22,015 nt of DNA. It comes from DATHGT01 sp035317605. Lineage in GTDB: Bacteria > Methylomirabilota > Methylomirabilia > Rokubacteriales > CSP1-6. Positions 8,109 through 15,089 of the stretch are shown piece by piece. A program made the translations under genes and the position numbers. Each line of letters starts with the position of its first letter. Within the stretch, counting starts at the first letter, position 1. The notes under the pieces are model-generated. The model worked only from the letters and a program-made list of their open reading frames with translations. It did not search any database and was not told the DNA's origin. The stretch lies in NCBI GenBank assembly GCA_035317605.1, contig DATHGT010000196.1, positions 1-22,015 on the forward strand, given 5' to 3'.

Positions 8109-8147
8109 TCCAACAGGTTATACTTTCGCGTGACGAACGTCGGCAGG

Positions 8148-8180
8148 GGGCGTGCGGAAGCGCCCGTGGGGCGAAGCCCC
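8148..8180 (+). other. Two small hairpins in the leader of the secreted Pro-rich protein gene
   Basis: GGGCG (8148-8152) can pair with CGCCC (8161-8165), and GGGGC (8168-8172) with GCCCC (8176-8180) across a GAA loop. They lie just upstream of the start at 8202, after a TATACT -10-like hexamer at 8120-8125. They could be a leader structure or the end signal of the preceding gene. Confidence 0.4.
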
Positions 8181-8201
8181 CTCCGAGAAGTGAGGTCGCC
8201 G

Positions 8202-8609
8202 ATGAAGAAGACGATCGTGCTGCTCGCGGTGTTGGCTCTGATCCTGGCAACCGCCGCGCCGAGCGATGCCTGGCGCGGACACGGACACTTCCGTGGCGGC
8301 TGCTGCTGGGGCTGGTGGTGGCCTGGCGCCATCATCGGCGGTCTGGCCCTCGGCGCCGTCGCGGCGGCCACGGCTCCTCTCATCTACGCTCCGCCGGTCT
8401 ACGCGGCGCCGCCCGTGGTCTATCAGCCTCCGCCGCCCGTGATCTATCAGCAGGCGCCGCCTCCCGCCGCGCCGGCCCCGCTGGTCCAGCGTGAGGTCGT
8501 CTACCCGCACGGCAAGTACGTGCTCTACGGCGACGGGGTGAGCCAGCCCTGGCAGTGGGTCTGGGTCGCCAGCAGCGTTCCAGCGCCCCCGCCTCCTCCG
8601 CGATATTAG
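8202..8609 (+). CDS. Small secreted proline-rich protein, unknown function
   Basis: The product is 135 residues from ATG at 8202; a longer in-frame GTG start would remove the signal peptide from the N-terminus. MKKTIVLLAVLALILATAAPSDA is a clear Sec signal peptide. The mature protein starts with a Gly/His/Trp/Cys-rich stretch (WRGHGHFRGGCCWGWWWPG), followed by a Gly/Ala segment that could insert into a membrane (IIGGLALGAVAAATAP). Then come Tyr-Pro-rich repeats of PPVVYQPPPPVIYQ type and a compact tail with VVYPHGKYVLYGDGVSQPWQWVWV. Such proteins are envelope-associated in many proteobacteria, but I know no assigned role. It is flanked by leader hairpins and a strong downstream stem-loop, so it is probably monocistronic. 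Confidence 0.8.
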   Translation: MKKTIVLLAVLALILATAAPSDAWRGHGHFRGGCCWGWWWPGAIIGGLALGAVAAATAPLIYAPPVYAAPPVVYQPPPPVIYQQAPPPAAPAPLVQREVVYPHGKYVLYGDGVSQPWQWVWVASSVPAPPPPPRY

Positions 8610-8615
8610 GTTCGA

Positions 8616-8644
8616 GGCACGCCCCGGCTTTGCCGGGGCGTGCC
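8616..8644 (+). terminator. Perfect 13-bp stem-loop after the secreted protein gene
   Basis: GGCACGCCCCGGC (8616-8628) pairs perfectly with 8632-8644 across a TTT loop, six bases after the stop codon. It has no T-tract, so termination is inferred from position and stability. Confidence 0.55.
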
Positions 8645-8715
8645 GAGCGTGGAAGTGCGAGGTGAGCCGCGGTCGCGCGGCGAGCCGAGCCCTTCAATGA
8701 TCGAAATCGGGCCTG

Positions 8716-8739
8716 GGGGGGCCCGCGGCTAGGCCCCCC
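8716..8739 (-). terminator. GC-rich stem-loop after the aminotransferase gene
   Basis: GGGGGGCC (8716-8723) pairs with GGCCCCCC (8732-8739) around an 8-base loop, three bases beyond the aminotransferase stop. It lies between convergent genes and could end transcription, although no T-run follows. Confidence 0.5.
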
Positions 8740-8742
8740 ATA

Positions 8743-10098
8743 TCATCGATCGAGCGCGACTTCCCGGCTGACCCGCTCGAGCGAGCGGTCGAAGGCCCCG
8801 ACCATCGTGTCGATGTCCTGGTCGGTCATCGCGGCGTTGAGCCAACCGATGGCCGACCCGCGGTTGTAGTCCACGCCCTCCAGCAGCATCGCCAGGTGGA
8901 GCGGGTTACCGACGGCGCCCATCCCCCGGTCGAGTCGCGCCTCGTCCATCCGGTAGTCGGTGACGCCCAGCTCCTGGGCATCGGCGCCGAGGAAGATGCG
9001 ATAGACCGACGCGGCGCCGTAGACGCAGCCGTGGATGCCGCGGGTCTTCAGCACCTGGTTCATCCCCGCGCGCAGGCGATCGCCCTTGCGGTTCAGCTCG
9101 CGCTGCACGTCACCGGTCTTGAGGATCTCCAGGGCGGCCACGCCGGCGGCGGCGATCAGCGGGGTCGCGCTATAGGTCCCCTGGTCGGCCACCCGGCGCG
9201 TGCGGTCGCGCTTGGCGTCGCCCGAGAACGCGATGCCGTCCATCAGGTCGGCCCGTCCGGTGAGAGCGGCGCCCGGCAATCCGCCGGCCACGGCCTTGGC
9301 CAGGCACGTGAGGTCGGCGGTCACCCCGAAGTATTCCTGGGCGCCGCCCGGGGCCAGGCGGAAGCCGGTGACGACCTCGTCGAAGATCAGCACCACGCCG
9401 CGGGCGCGGGTCAGCTCGCGCAGCGCGACCAGGAACTTGGGATCGGTCGGCACGACCATCGAGCGCGCGGCGGCCGGCTCGAGGATGACCGCGGCGATCT
9501 CCTGCTCGTCCATCAGCTCGCGCACGTGGGCGAGATCGTTGTGGCGCGCGACCAGCGTGGAGGCCAGCGTCGCCGGCGGCACGCCCGCGGTCATCGGCAG
9601 CTCGAACGGGTCCTTCACGCCCGAGACGACCGCGTCGTGCACGCCGTGGAAGTGACCCCGGAACTTGATGATGTGACTCCGTCCCGTGGCGGCGCGCGCG
9701 ACCCGGATGGCCAGCGCGGTGGTCTCGGTGCCCGTCATCGTGAACCGCACGCGCTCGGCCCCAGGCACGATCGCGCGGATCAGCTCGGCCCAGCGCAGCT
9801 CCAGCTCGTGGCAGGCGCTGTAATGGAGCCCGCGCGACGCCTGCTCGATGATCGCGCGGAGTATCGCCGGATGGTTATGGCCGAGGATCAGCGCGCCGTG
9901 GCCGCTCCAGCAGTCGAGGTAGGCGTGGCCGTCCACGTCCCACTTGCGCGGCCCGTCCGCGCGCTCGACGTAGAACGGAAACGGGCTGATGGCGCGCCCG
10001 TCGTGGGCCACCCCGCTCGGCATCGACTGCCGCGCCCGCTCGTGCAACGCCCGCGACTTCGGCCGGGTCTCCACGTACTCCTGCTCGATGGTCTTCAT
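8743..10098 (-). CDS. Class III PLP-dependent aminotransferase (glutamate-1-semialdehyde aminomutase-like)
   Basis: The product is 451 residues from ATG at 10098, with GAGGTGA upstream. Fold type I, class III signature: substrate/cofactor segments DVDGHAYLDCWSGHGALILGHNHP, TMTGTETTALAIRVARAATGR, the His-containing KFRGHFHGVHD, then LIFDEVVTGFR (Asp240 contacts the pyridine nitrogen) and CLAKAVAGGLPGAAL with Lys268 as the PLP Schiff-base lysine, then DQGTYSATPLIAAAG. This pattern is closest to glutamate-1-semialdehyde 2,1-aminomutases, but many relatives are ordinary transaminases. Its context (oxidoreductases, no haem genes) does not support a role in haem synthesis. It is probably a transaminase for an amine or beta-amino acid. 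It has its own downstream stem-loop and is likely monocistronic. Confidence 0.93.
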   Translation of the reverse strand: MKTIEQEYVETRPKSRALHERARQSMPSGVAHDGRAISPFPFYVERADGPRKWDVDGHAYLDCWSGHGALILGHNHPAILRAIIEQASRGLHYSACHELELRWAELIRAIVPGAERVRFTMTGTETTALAIRVARAATGRSHIIKFRGHFHGVHDAVVSGVKDPFELPMTAGVPPATLASTLVARHNDLAHVRELMDEQEIAAVILEPAAARSMVVPTDPKFLVALRELTRARGVVLIFDEVVTGFRLAPGGAQEYFGVTADLTCLAKAVAGGLPGAALTGRADLMDGIAFSGDAKRDRTRRVADQGTYSATPLIAAAGVAALEILKTGDVQRELNRKGDRLRAGMNQVLKTRGIHGCVYGAASVYRIFLGADAQELGVTDYRMDEARLDRGMGAVGNPLHLAMLLEGVDYNRGSAIGWLNAAMTDQDIDTMVGAFDRSLERVSREVALDR

Positions 10099-10188
10099 CG
10101 CTCACCTCGCCTGTCGGTGCGATTCACGAAGGGACTTTATCATCAGCGATCGTCGGCAATGCAAGAACGCCACTACCGCGGACCAGGA

Positions 10189-10623
10189 TTAGCGGCCGGA
10201 CCGGTCACGGTCCGGGACGATCCTGAAACGTCGGCGACCGGCGATGCGGTACGTCTCGAAGTCGTCGTGATCGATCGTGAAGATGTCCGTCAGACTCTCG
10301 CGTTCAGCTAAGTGGACGAGAGTCGCGTCGGCGAAGTCCATCGCGCGATCCCCGTACTTCGTCATGAGGACTTCGAGGGCTGGCAGCTCCGCATCGAGGA
10401 TCTCCCCGATGTGGATCGCACCGGACCGAATGAAGGCCCAGAGAGCCGCCCGCTCGCGGGCGCTGTCCCCGACCAGGTGAAAGGCTTCTGTCAGCACCGC
10501 CGTCGACGTCATCAGCGGGAGACGGAGATCTTCCAGGACTTCCACGCAGGCACGGTGCCATCGATCGTCCCGGTCGACCAGGGCCACCATCGGGCCCGTA
10601 TCTATCAATCCGCTAGCGGGCAC
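10189..10623 (-). CDS. PIN domain ribonuclease toxin (VapC-like)
   Basis: The product is 144 residues from a GTG at 10623 that overlaps the end of the antitoxin gene by 11 bases. The PIN-domain acidic residues are all visible: Asp8 in LIDTGPMVALVD, Glu46 in VLTEAFHLV, Asp96 and Asp99 in MDFADATLVHLAE, and the TIDHDDF strand with Asp118-121. The family cuts RNA, often tRNA or rRNA, with Mg2+, and is held inactive by the cognate antitoxin. Length and motif spacing fit a complete enzyme. Overlap with the ribbon-helix-helix gene upstream marks a type II toxin-antitoxin operon. Confidence 0.92.
   Translation of the reverse strand: MPASGLIDTGPMVALVDRDDRWHRACVEVLEDLRLPLMTSTAVLTEAFHLVGDSARERAALWAFIRSGAIHIGEILDAELPALEVLMTKYGDRAMDFADATLVHLAERESLTDIFTIDHDDFETYRIAGRRRFRIVPDRDRSGR
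10196..10215 (-). other. Perfect 8-bp stem-loop at the 3' end of the PIN gene
   Basis: CCGGACCG (10196-10203) pairs with CGGTCCGG (10208-10215) across a GTCA loop, inside the last codons of the toxin and four bases before its stop. It could stabilise or end the toxin-antitoxin transcript. No T-tract is present. Confidence 0.35.
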
Positions 10624-10900
10624 GTCGTCGAGTCAGTCGTTGTCGGACGAGGGTACGGGCTTGCTCGGACCTTCCGGGTTTGCCGCCGGCGATCGTACCG
10701 ATGACTTTGGCCACGGCCGCTCGGAGCCGTGCCTGCCTGGCGGCTTCGCTTTCGTCACGTTCCGCCCGCGCCGAGAGCCACTGGGCTGTGATGTCGTCCA
10801 GCAGGGCCCCCAATGACTTTCCGGAACGACGCGCCTGGTCCTCGAGCGCGATCTTGCGGTTGCGCGCCAGTCGCCAGCTATACACCTCGCTCTTGGTCAT
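10613..10900 (-). CDS. Ribbon-helix-helix antitoxin partner of the PIN toxin
   Basis: The product is 95 residues. The N-terminal strand EVYSWRLARN and following helices (RKIALEDQARRSGKSLGALLDDITAQWL) are the classic ribbon-helix-helix DNA-binding pattern: Arg/Trp-containing strand, helix A, a GKS-type turn and helix B. The C-terminal half is basic and probably extended (ending VRQRLTRRRAR); in such antitoxins this part wraps the toxin. The ATG at 10900 lies inside a perfect 23-base palindrome that is the likely operator, so the protein probably represses its own promoter. No Shine-Dalgarno site exists before the ATG, and a -10-like hexamer 7 bases upstream suggests a leaderless mRNA. Confidence 0.88.
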   Translation of the reverse strand: MTKSEVYSWRLARNRKIALEDQARRSGKSLGALLDDITAQWLSARAERDESEAARQARLRAAVAKVIGTIAGGKPGRSEQARTLVRQRLTRRRAR

Positions 10901-10920
10901 GCACTACACTGTAGTGCATG
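10898..10920. promoter_or_regulatory. Perfect 23-base palindrome overlapping the antitoxin start (likely operator)
   Basis: Arms 10898-10908 (CATGCACTACA) and 10910-10920 are perfectly complementary around a single central base. The minus-strand ATG of the antitoxin is the outer end of one arm. Ribbon-helix-helix antitoxins bind such sites to repress their own operon, so this is the expected control site. Confidence 0.75.
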
Positions 10921-10936
10921 AAGCGGCTTGTCGCAA
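10908..10936 (-). promoter_or_regulatory. Probable promoter of the PIN/RHH operon
   Basis: On the minus strand TTGCGA (10931-10936) and TACAGT (10908-10913) are separated by 17 bases. The -10 box is inside the palindrome and ends 7 bases before the ATG, which would place the transcription start at or next to the start codon. Confidence 0.45.
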
Positions 10937-10938
10937 GC

Positions 10939-11994
10939 TCAGTGGGAGACGCGGAGGACGACTTTGCCGAAGTGCCGGCGGGCGCCCATGTGGCGGTGGG
11001 CCTCGGCGGCTTCGGCGAGGGGGAAGACGCGGTCGACGACGGGCTTGAGGCGGCCGGCCGCGATGAGGGGCATCTGGACGTCCAGCTCGTGCTTGGTGGT
11101 GCTGTTGGCGCCGAGGAGCTTCAGTTCCTTGTGGAAGACGTAGGCCACGTTCATGTTGACGTCGTAGGCCGCGGTGCCCCCGGTGGTGACCAGCCGGCCG
11201 CCGCGGGTGAGGCTGCGGATCGACTTCTCCCACACCTCGCCCCCCACGTGCTCGAAGACCACGTCGACGCCGCGCTTGCCGGTCAGCCGCATGATCTCGG
11301 CCTGGAAGTCCGTGGCCGCGTAGTTGATGGTCTCGTCGGCGCCGATGGCGCGGGCGCGCTCGAGCTTCCAGTCGGCGCTGCCGGTGGCATACACGTAGGC
11401 GCCCACGGCCTTGGCGATCTGGATCGCCGCGGTGCTCACGCCCGAGCTGGCGGCGTGGATCAGCACGGTCTCGCCGGGGCGTAGCTCGGCCTTGGTGATC
11501 AGCATGTGCCACGCGCAGCCGAACGCGGTCGGGAAGGCGGCGCCCTCCTCCCAGCTCATGGCGTCGGGCATGGCGATCAGGTTTCTGGCCGGGAGCTTCA
11601 CGTACTGGGCGTAAGCGCCTGGTAAATGCGCGCCGAGGTACTTGTAGTCGCGCGCGCAGCGGTTGGGATGGCCGGCCACGCACTGCTCGCAGCGCCAGCA
11701 CGGCACCACCCACCACGCGGTCACGCGCTGGCCCGGCGTGAACGACACGCCGGCGTCGGGATCGATCTCGTCGACCTCACCCGCGAAGTCCGAGCCGAGG
11801 ATGTGAGGAAACGTGCGGTTCGGCTTGTAGCGGCCCTCGCGCGCCATCAGGTCGAACGCGTTCAGCGACGCCGCGTGGACCTTGACGATGGCCTCGCCGG
11901 GACCGAGCACCGGCCGCGGCAGCTCGCCGTGGCGCAACACCTCGGGGCCGCCGTACTCCGTGTAGAAGACCGCCTTCATCGAGCGACCCGTCAT
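10939..11994 (-). CDS. MDR/zinc-type alcohol dehydrogenase-like oxidoreductase
   Basis: The product is 351 residues; GGAGAA seven bases upstream supports ATG at 11994. N-terminal MDR domain: MKAVFYTEYGGPEVLRHGELPRP, AASLNAFDLMAREG, PHILGSDFAGEV. The structural-zinc lobe is complete (Cys99, Cys102, Cys105, Cys113 in PCWRCEQCVAGHPNRC). The catalytic-zinc residues are absent: Asn45 replaces the first Cys, and Ser68-Asp69 replaces the His-Glu pair. The nucleotide-binding domain follows (AASSGVSTAAIQIAKAVGA, then RARAIGADETINY). It is therefore most likely a quinone- or enone-reductase-like NADPH enzyme that still carries structural zinc. It lies 64 bases downstream of the large deacetylase-like gene on the same strand. 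Confidence 0.92.
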   Translation of the reverse strand: MTGRSMKAVFYTEYGGPEVLRHGELPRPVLGPGEAIVKVHAASLNAFDLMAREGRYKPNRTFPHILGSDFAGEVDEIDPDAGVSFTPGQRVTAWWVVPCWRCEQCVAGHPNRCARDYKYLGAHLPGAYAQYVKLPARNLIAMPDAMSWEEGAAFPTAFGCAWHMLITKAELRPGETVLIHAASSGVSTAAIQIAKAVGAYVYATGSADWKLERARAIGADETINYAATDFQAEIMRLTGKRGVDVVFEHVGGEVWEKSIRSLTRGGRLVTTGGTAAYDVNMNVAYVFHKELKLLGANSTTKHELDVQMPLIAAGRLKPVVDRVFPLAEAAEAHRHMGARRHFGKVVLRVSH

Positions 11995-12058
11995 CGCCGC
12001 TTCTCCGAACGAAGGCGACGATTGACGAGCTCGCGAAGCGCGGATGGCGCGTCGTGGT

Positions 12059-13840
12059 TCATGACGGTCGCCGCGCCGAGAACTCCAGCGTGCGCCGCCC
12101 GGTGAACGCCTCGGTCGTTTCGAAGCGATGCTCGTCGCCGGCGTCGGTCGTGAAGACCCACAGCCGCAACGGCACGATGGCCTCGCCTTCCAGGTCGACG
12201 GTCACCCGTCCCTCGCGCTCGTCGACGCGCGCGATCGTCGTGCGGACCTTGCTCAGCGCGTAGTCGGCGATGAAATCATACGGTGCGGGCTCGTACCGAT
12301 GCCGCGGCAGCAGCGCGGCGGCGCGGCGCAGCAGCTCGCGCCACTCGTTCTCGCCCAGATGGCGGGCGAAGTGAGAATGGGTGATGCTGCCCCCGAAGAA
12401 CATCGCGTCGAGCCCGAGCCGCGTGTGGTCGGCCAGGCGCCGCGCCGAGGCCGCGATCTGATTCTCGACGTAGAGCGGTCCGATCGTGAGGCCGTTCAGC
12501 ATGTCCCACTTGTACGGTCCGTAGCCGCCGGGACGGTGATAGAGGAAATGATCGGCGTCGAGGTACGCGCGCGCCGCCTCGAAGGCGGGCGGGTAGTGGT
12601 TGTAGACGGCGAAGAAGCGCTCGGCCGGCGCGGGCAGGAAGTCGAACGCGTAGTCCATCGAGCCGTAGGGCGCGGGACGCCAGTCGCGGTGCGGGGCTTC
12701 CCAGGGCTCGCCCGGCATCGTGATGTTCATCTTGTAGGTGATTCCGCGCGCGACGAGCCCGGGGATCGCGTTGGGGCTCCAGCCGTGATCGTGGTCGCTG
12801 AGAATGCGTGACGGCCGGATCGCGAGCTTGGTCAGCGTGTCGTCGATCTCGCTGAACAGCTCGCGGAACCGCGCCGGCGAGTACTCGCCGCGCTCGTCGC
12901 CGTAGAACAGGCTCGTGCTCGGGGCCAGCGTGTGGGGCGAGAACTCGGCCTGGCCCCCGGCGAAGAGCGCCGACGCCTTGGCGGCGCCGTCGGCAGTCAG
13001 CGAACGGATACAGAAGCTGAGGTTGGGCACGTGGCCGGCCTCGTTCAGCACATCGACGAAGCGGAGATCCTTGGCGTCGCGCCAGAGACCCTGGCAGTCG
13101 TCGAAGCGAAACCGTACGAACGGCGGCATGGCCTTCATCACGAACGGCTTCCGCGCCGCCCACGTGATCCCGCGCAGCCACACGTCGTCGAGACCGAAGG
13201 TGTGGCCGAAGTATTGCCGCCGCCACACCTTCGGCGAGACCAGCCACTGCACCACCTTGCCGCGTCCGAAGCGGCGCGCCACCAGCATGGGCGCGCCGTC
13301 GCCGTCCTCGAGCAGCGTGGTGGCGTCGACCGCCCGCGCCAGCGCCGTCGGCGTCGGAACCTTCAACGCCTTCTGCCGCTCGCCGTCCTGCCACCACGTG
13401 ATCGGATGGCTCGAATCCGTCACGCCGAGCACCTGGGTCCCGCCGGTGACGACTTCGCCACCGCGCCCCGCCCCGGCGAGCCCGGCCGCGCTCAACCACG
13501 CCGCGCCGTACGCGGCGAGATCGGCGTCGAAGCTCACGAGGCCCATCCCCTGCTCCGCCGCGCGCAGGAGCGTTGATTGCCCGGTCGCGCCCAGACGACC
13601 GCCGAGATGTTCCTGGGCGACGAGGGCGGCGCGACAGCCCGCGAACGTTGCGTCGGTGAGCGACCCCGTCGCCAGATCGGCAACGCGGAACGGGATCCCG
13701 AAGTGAGCGAGCGCGCCGAACGTGGTCTCGAACAGCAGCGGAAATTCCGGCTGGCTCGAATCCACAACCACGACGACGGCGAGGTTGCCGCGCGACTGAC
13801 GATACGCATCGAGCGAAAGCGCGATCGGCACGCGGGCCAT
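12059..13840 (-). CDS. Large uncharacterised protein with polysaccharide-deacetylase-like core
   Basis: The product is 593 residues with no signal peptide. Residues 20-230 resemble an amidotransferase/ThuA-type alpha/beta domain (AVVVVVDSSQPEFPLL, LVSFDADLAAYGAAWL, a VARRFGRGKVVQWL strand as in trehalose-utilisation proteins). Residues 242-375 carry a deacetylase-like metal site: FRFDDCQG (Asp247, Asp248), FSPHTLAP (His303) and SDHDHGWSPNAIPG (348-361), in the order expected of a NodB-type barrel. The C-terminal ~80 residues (RVTVDLEGEAIVPLRLWVFT) look like a beta-sandwich. Together this suggests a carbohydrate-active, perhaps N- or O-deacetylating, enzyme, but I know no characterised member with this arrangement. 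The Shine-Dalgarno site is weak. The MDR gene follows in the same direction. Confidence 0.8.
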   Translation of the reverse strand: MARVPIALSLDAYRQSRGNLAVVVVVDSSQPEFPLLFETTFGALAHFGIPFRVADLATGSLTDATFAGCRAALVAQEHLGGRLGATGQSTLLRAAEQGMGLVSFDADLAAYGAAWLSAAGLAGAGRGGEVVTGGTQVLGVTDSSHPITWWQDGERQKALKVPTPTALARAVDATTLLEDGDGAPMLVARRFGRGKVVQWLVSPKVWRRQYFGHTFGLDDVWLRGITWAARKPFVMKAMPPFVRFRFDDCQGLWRDAKDLRFVDVLNEAGHVPNLSFCIRSLTADGAAKASALFAGGQAEFSPHTLAPSTSLFYGDERGEYSPARFRELFSEIDDTLTKLAIRPSRILSDHDHGWSPNAIPGLVARGITYKMNITMPGEPWEAPHRDWRPAPYGSMDYAFDFLPAPAERFFAVYNHYPPAFEAARAYLDADHFLYHRPGGYGPYKWDMLNGLTIGPLYVENQIAASARRLADHTRLGLDAMFFGGSITHSHFARHLGENEWRELLRRAAALLPRHRYEPAPYDFIADYALSKVRTTIARVDEREGRVTVDLEGEAIVPLRLWVFTTDAGDEHRFETTEAFTGRRTLEFSARRPS

Positions 13841-13928
13841 CCTACAACAGCCCGCGCGGTCTCGAACTGCGGATGCTTACGGCGTCAACCGCGCGATCGT
13901 GTCCGCTTCGTGCCAGGAAGCACGGGCC

Positions 13929-14144
13929 TCAGTGGCCGGCGATGCCGGGGACCGACATCACGAGGTGGAGGTAGCCGCCCAGCTCGTTGATGCGGCGGGC
14001 GTCGCGGGCGACGAACGCGCGGCGCTCGTCCTCGGTGAGATCGACGTCGGCCAGCGCGGCCAAGGGCTCGCTCAGGAATTGGGCGCGATACGCGGAATCC
14101 TTCTTGAGGCGATAGAGCAGACTGTTGACGGCGTAGCGGCTCAC
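13929..14144 (-). CDS. LigA-like small subunit of extradiol dioxygenase
   Basis: The product is 71 residues starting at a GTG at 14144 whose bases overlap the stop codon of the LigB-like gene (GTGA, four-base overlap). SRYAVNSLLYRLKKDSAYRA, then LSEPLAALADVDLTEDERRAFV and a helical C-terminus (INELGGYLHLVMSVPGIAGH) match the small helical subunit family of protocatechuate 4,5-dioxygenase (LigA), which closes over the active site of LigB. The short length is normal for stand-alone LigA-like partners. Translational coupling to the large subunit and the shared family leave little doubt that the two act together. Confidence 0.82.
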   Translation of the reverse strand: MSRYAVNSLLYRLKKDSAYRAQFLSEPLAALADVDLTEDERRAFVARDARRINELGGYLHLVMSVPGIAGH

Positions 14145-14986
14145 GCGAGCCGCCACTCGACCGCGGTGAGGTTGATGCGGGCCAGCTCCCCGAAGTAGCG
14201 CAGCTCCGCGCGCGCCGGAGCCACCGCCCCCGCGACCACGATCCAGTTGAGCAGCTCGTGCTCGCCGGCCTTGTGCAGCTCGTCGGCGGTCAGCGCGGCG
14301 AGCGGCTCGTGCTCGCCCTCGCCGAGCCAGTGCAGAACCTTGCGGTCGAAGACGGTGTCGGTCTCGCCCACCCGCGAGAGCGCCAGCTCGGGAAAGTGCG
14401 AGAGCCCACCGGTGCCGATGATCGCCACGTTCCACGGACTGGCCGCGACCACCTTCGCGAGGTGACGGCCGAGCGCGAAACAGCGCGCCGCCGTCGGCTG
14501 CGGGGCCACGAAACAGTTGACCCAGATGGGCACCAGCGGCGGAATCGCTCGCTCGCCGTACATGGTGTTGGCCGGGCTCAGGAACGCGTGGTCGAGCGGG
14601 GCCTCCCACGAGAACGCGAGGTCGAAGTTGTCGGCGAGTCCCCGCTCGAGGATCGTGTTGGCGAGCGCTTCATGCAGCGGGTAGCGCGCGGGCATACCCT
14701 CGAGGACCTTGTCGAAGGCCTCGGCCTCTTCCTGGACCATCCGGTCCACGTGGGTCCCGATGCGCACGCAGAACGCGGGCACCGCGTTGAACGAGAACGC
14801 GTTGAGATGGTCGTCGGCCACGATGATCAGCGCGTCGGGCCGCTGCGCGACGCACCGGTCGCCCATCGCGCGGATCTCGCGCATGACCTCTTCGACCATC
14901 CGGCGCCCGACCGCGCCGCACGCGTGATCGTAGTAGTCGGGATCGAGCACGTGAGACATCGCGCCGGCGAACACGATCCTGCCCAT
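14141..14986 (-). CDS. LigB-type class III extradiol ring-cleavage dioxygenase (large subunit)
   Basis: The product is 281 residues from ATG at 14986, with AGGAGGGT six bases upstream; a longer open frame runs back but lacks such a site. All catalytic residues of protocatechuate 4,5-dioxygenase LigB have counterparts at nearly identical positions: His12 (GAMSHVLDP) and His60 (VADDHLNAFSFN) with Glu244 (EHELLNW) bind Fe(II), and His197 (GTGGLSHFPE) is the acid/base. The family opens catecholic rings next to the hydroxyls using O2. The substrate here is unknown: protocatechuate, gallate or a 2,3-dihydroxyphenyl compound. It is cotranscribed with the LigA-like gene and divergent from the HAD hydrolase, with a 15-base palindrome between them. 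Confidence 0.93.
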   Translation of the reverse strand: MGRIVFAGAMSHVLDPDYYDHACGAVGRRMVEEVMREIRAMGDRCVAQRPDALIIVADDHLNAFSFNAVPAFCVRIGTHVDRMVQEEAEAFDKVLEGMPARYPLHEALANTILERGLADNFDLAFSWEAPLDHAFLSPANTMYGERAIPPLVPIWVNCFVAPQPTAARCFALGRHLAKVVAASPWNVAIIGTGGLSHFPELALSRVGETDTVFDRKVLHWLGEGEHEPLAALTADELHKAGEHELLNWIVVAGAVAPARAELRYFGELARINLTAVEWRLA

Positions 14987-15005
14987 GCCAACCCTCCTGG
15001 CGCGC

Positions 15006-15020
15006 GATTGTGGCACAATC
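15006..15020. promoter_or_regulatory. 15-base palindrome between divergent LigB and HAD genes
   Basis: GATTGT-GGC-ACAATC is a perfect 6-bp inverted repeat with a 3-base spacer, 19 bases before the LigB start. ATTGT-N3-ACAAT resembles boxes used by LysR-type regulators (T-N11-A). It may control the dioxygenase genes, the HAD gene or both; no regulator gene is present nearby. Confidence 0.4.
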
Positions 15021-15089
15021 CGCAGCCATGGGGGTATGAGCCGCAGGCCGTCGCGGGGGAGGGGCCCCGCCGGCCGAGGCGAACCTGAA

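Noticed and set aside
8130..8202. A GTG start at 8130 for the secreted Pro-rich protein.
   Set aside because: It would bury the clear signal peptide 24 residues inside the protein and run through the leader hairpins.
15012..15025. TGGCAC followed by GCA as a sigma-54 promoter between LigB and HAD.
   Set aside because: The GG-to-GC spacing is 8 bases instead of the required 10, and TTGC is absent. The TGGCAC is part of the palindrome.
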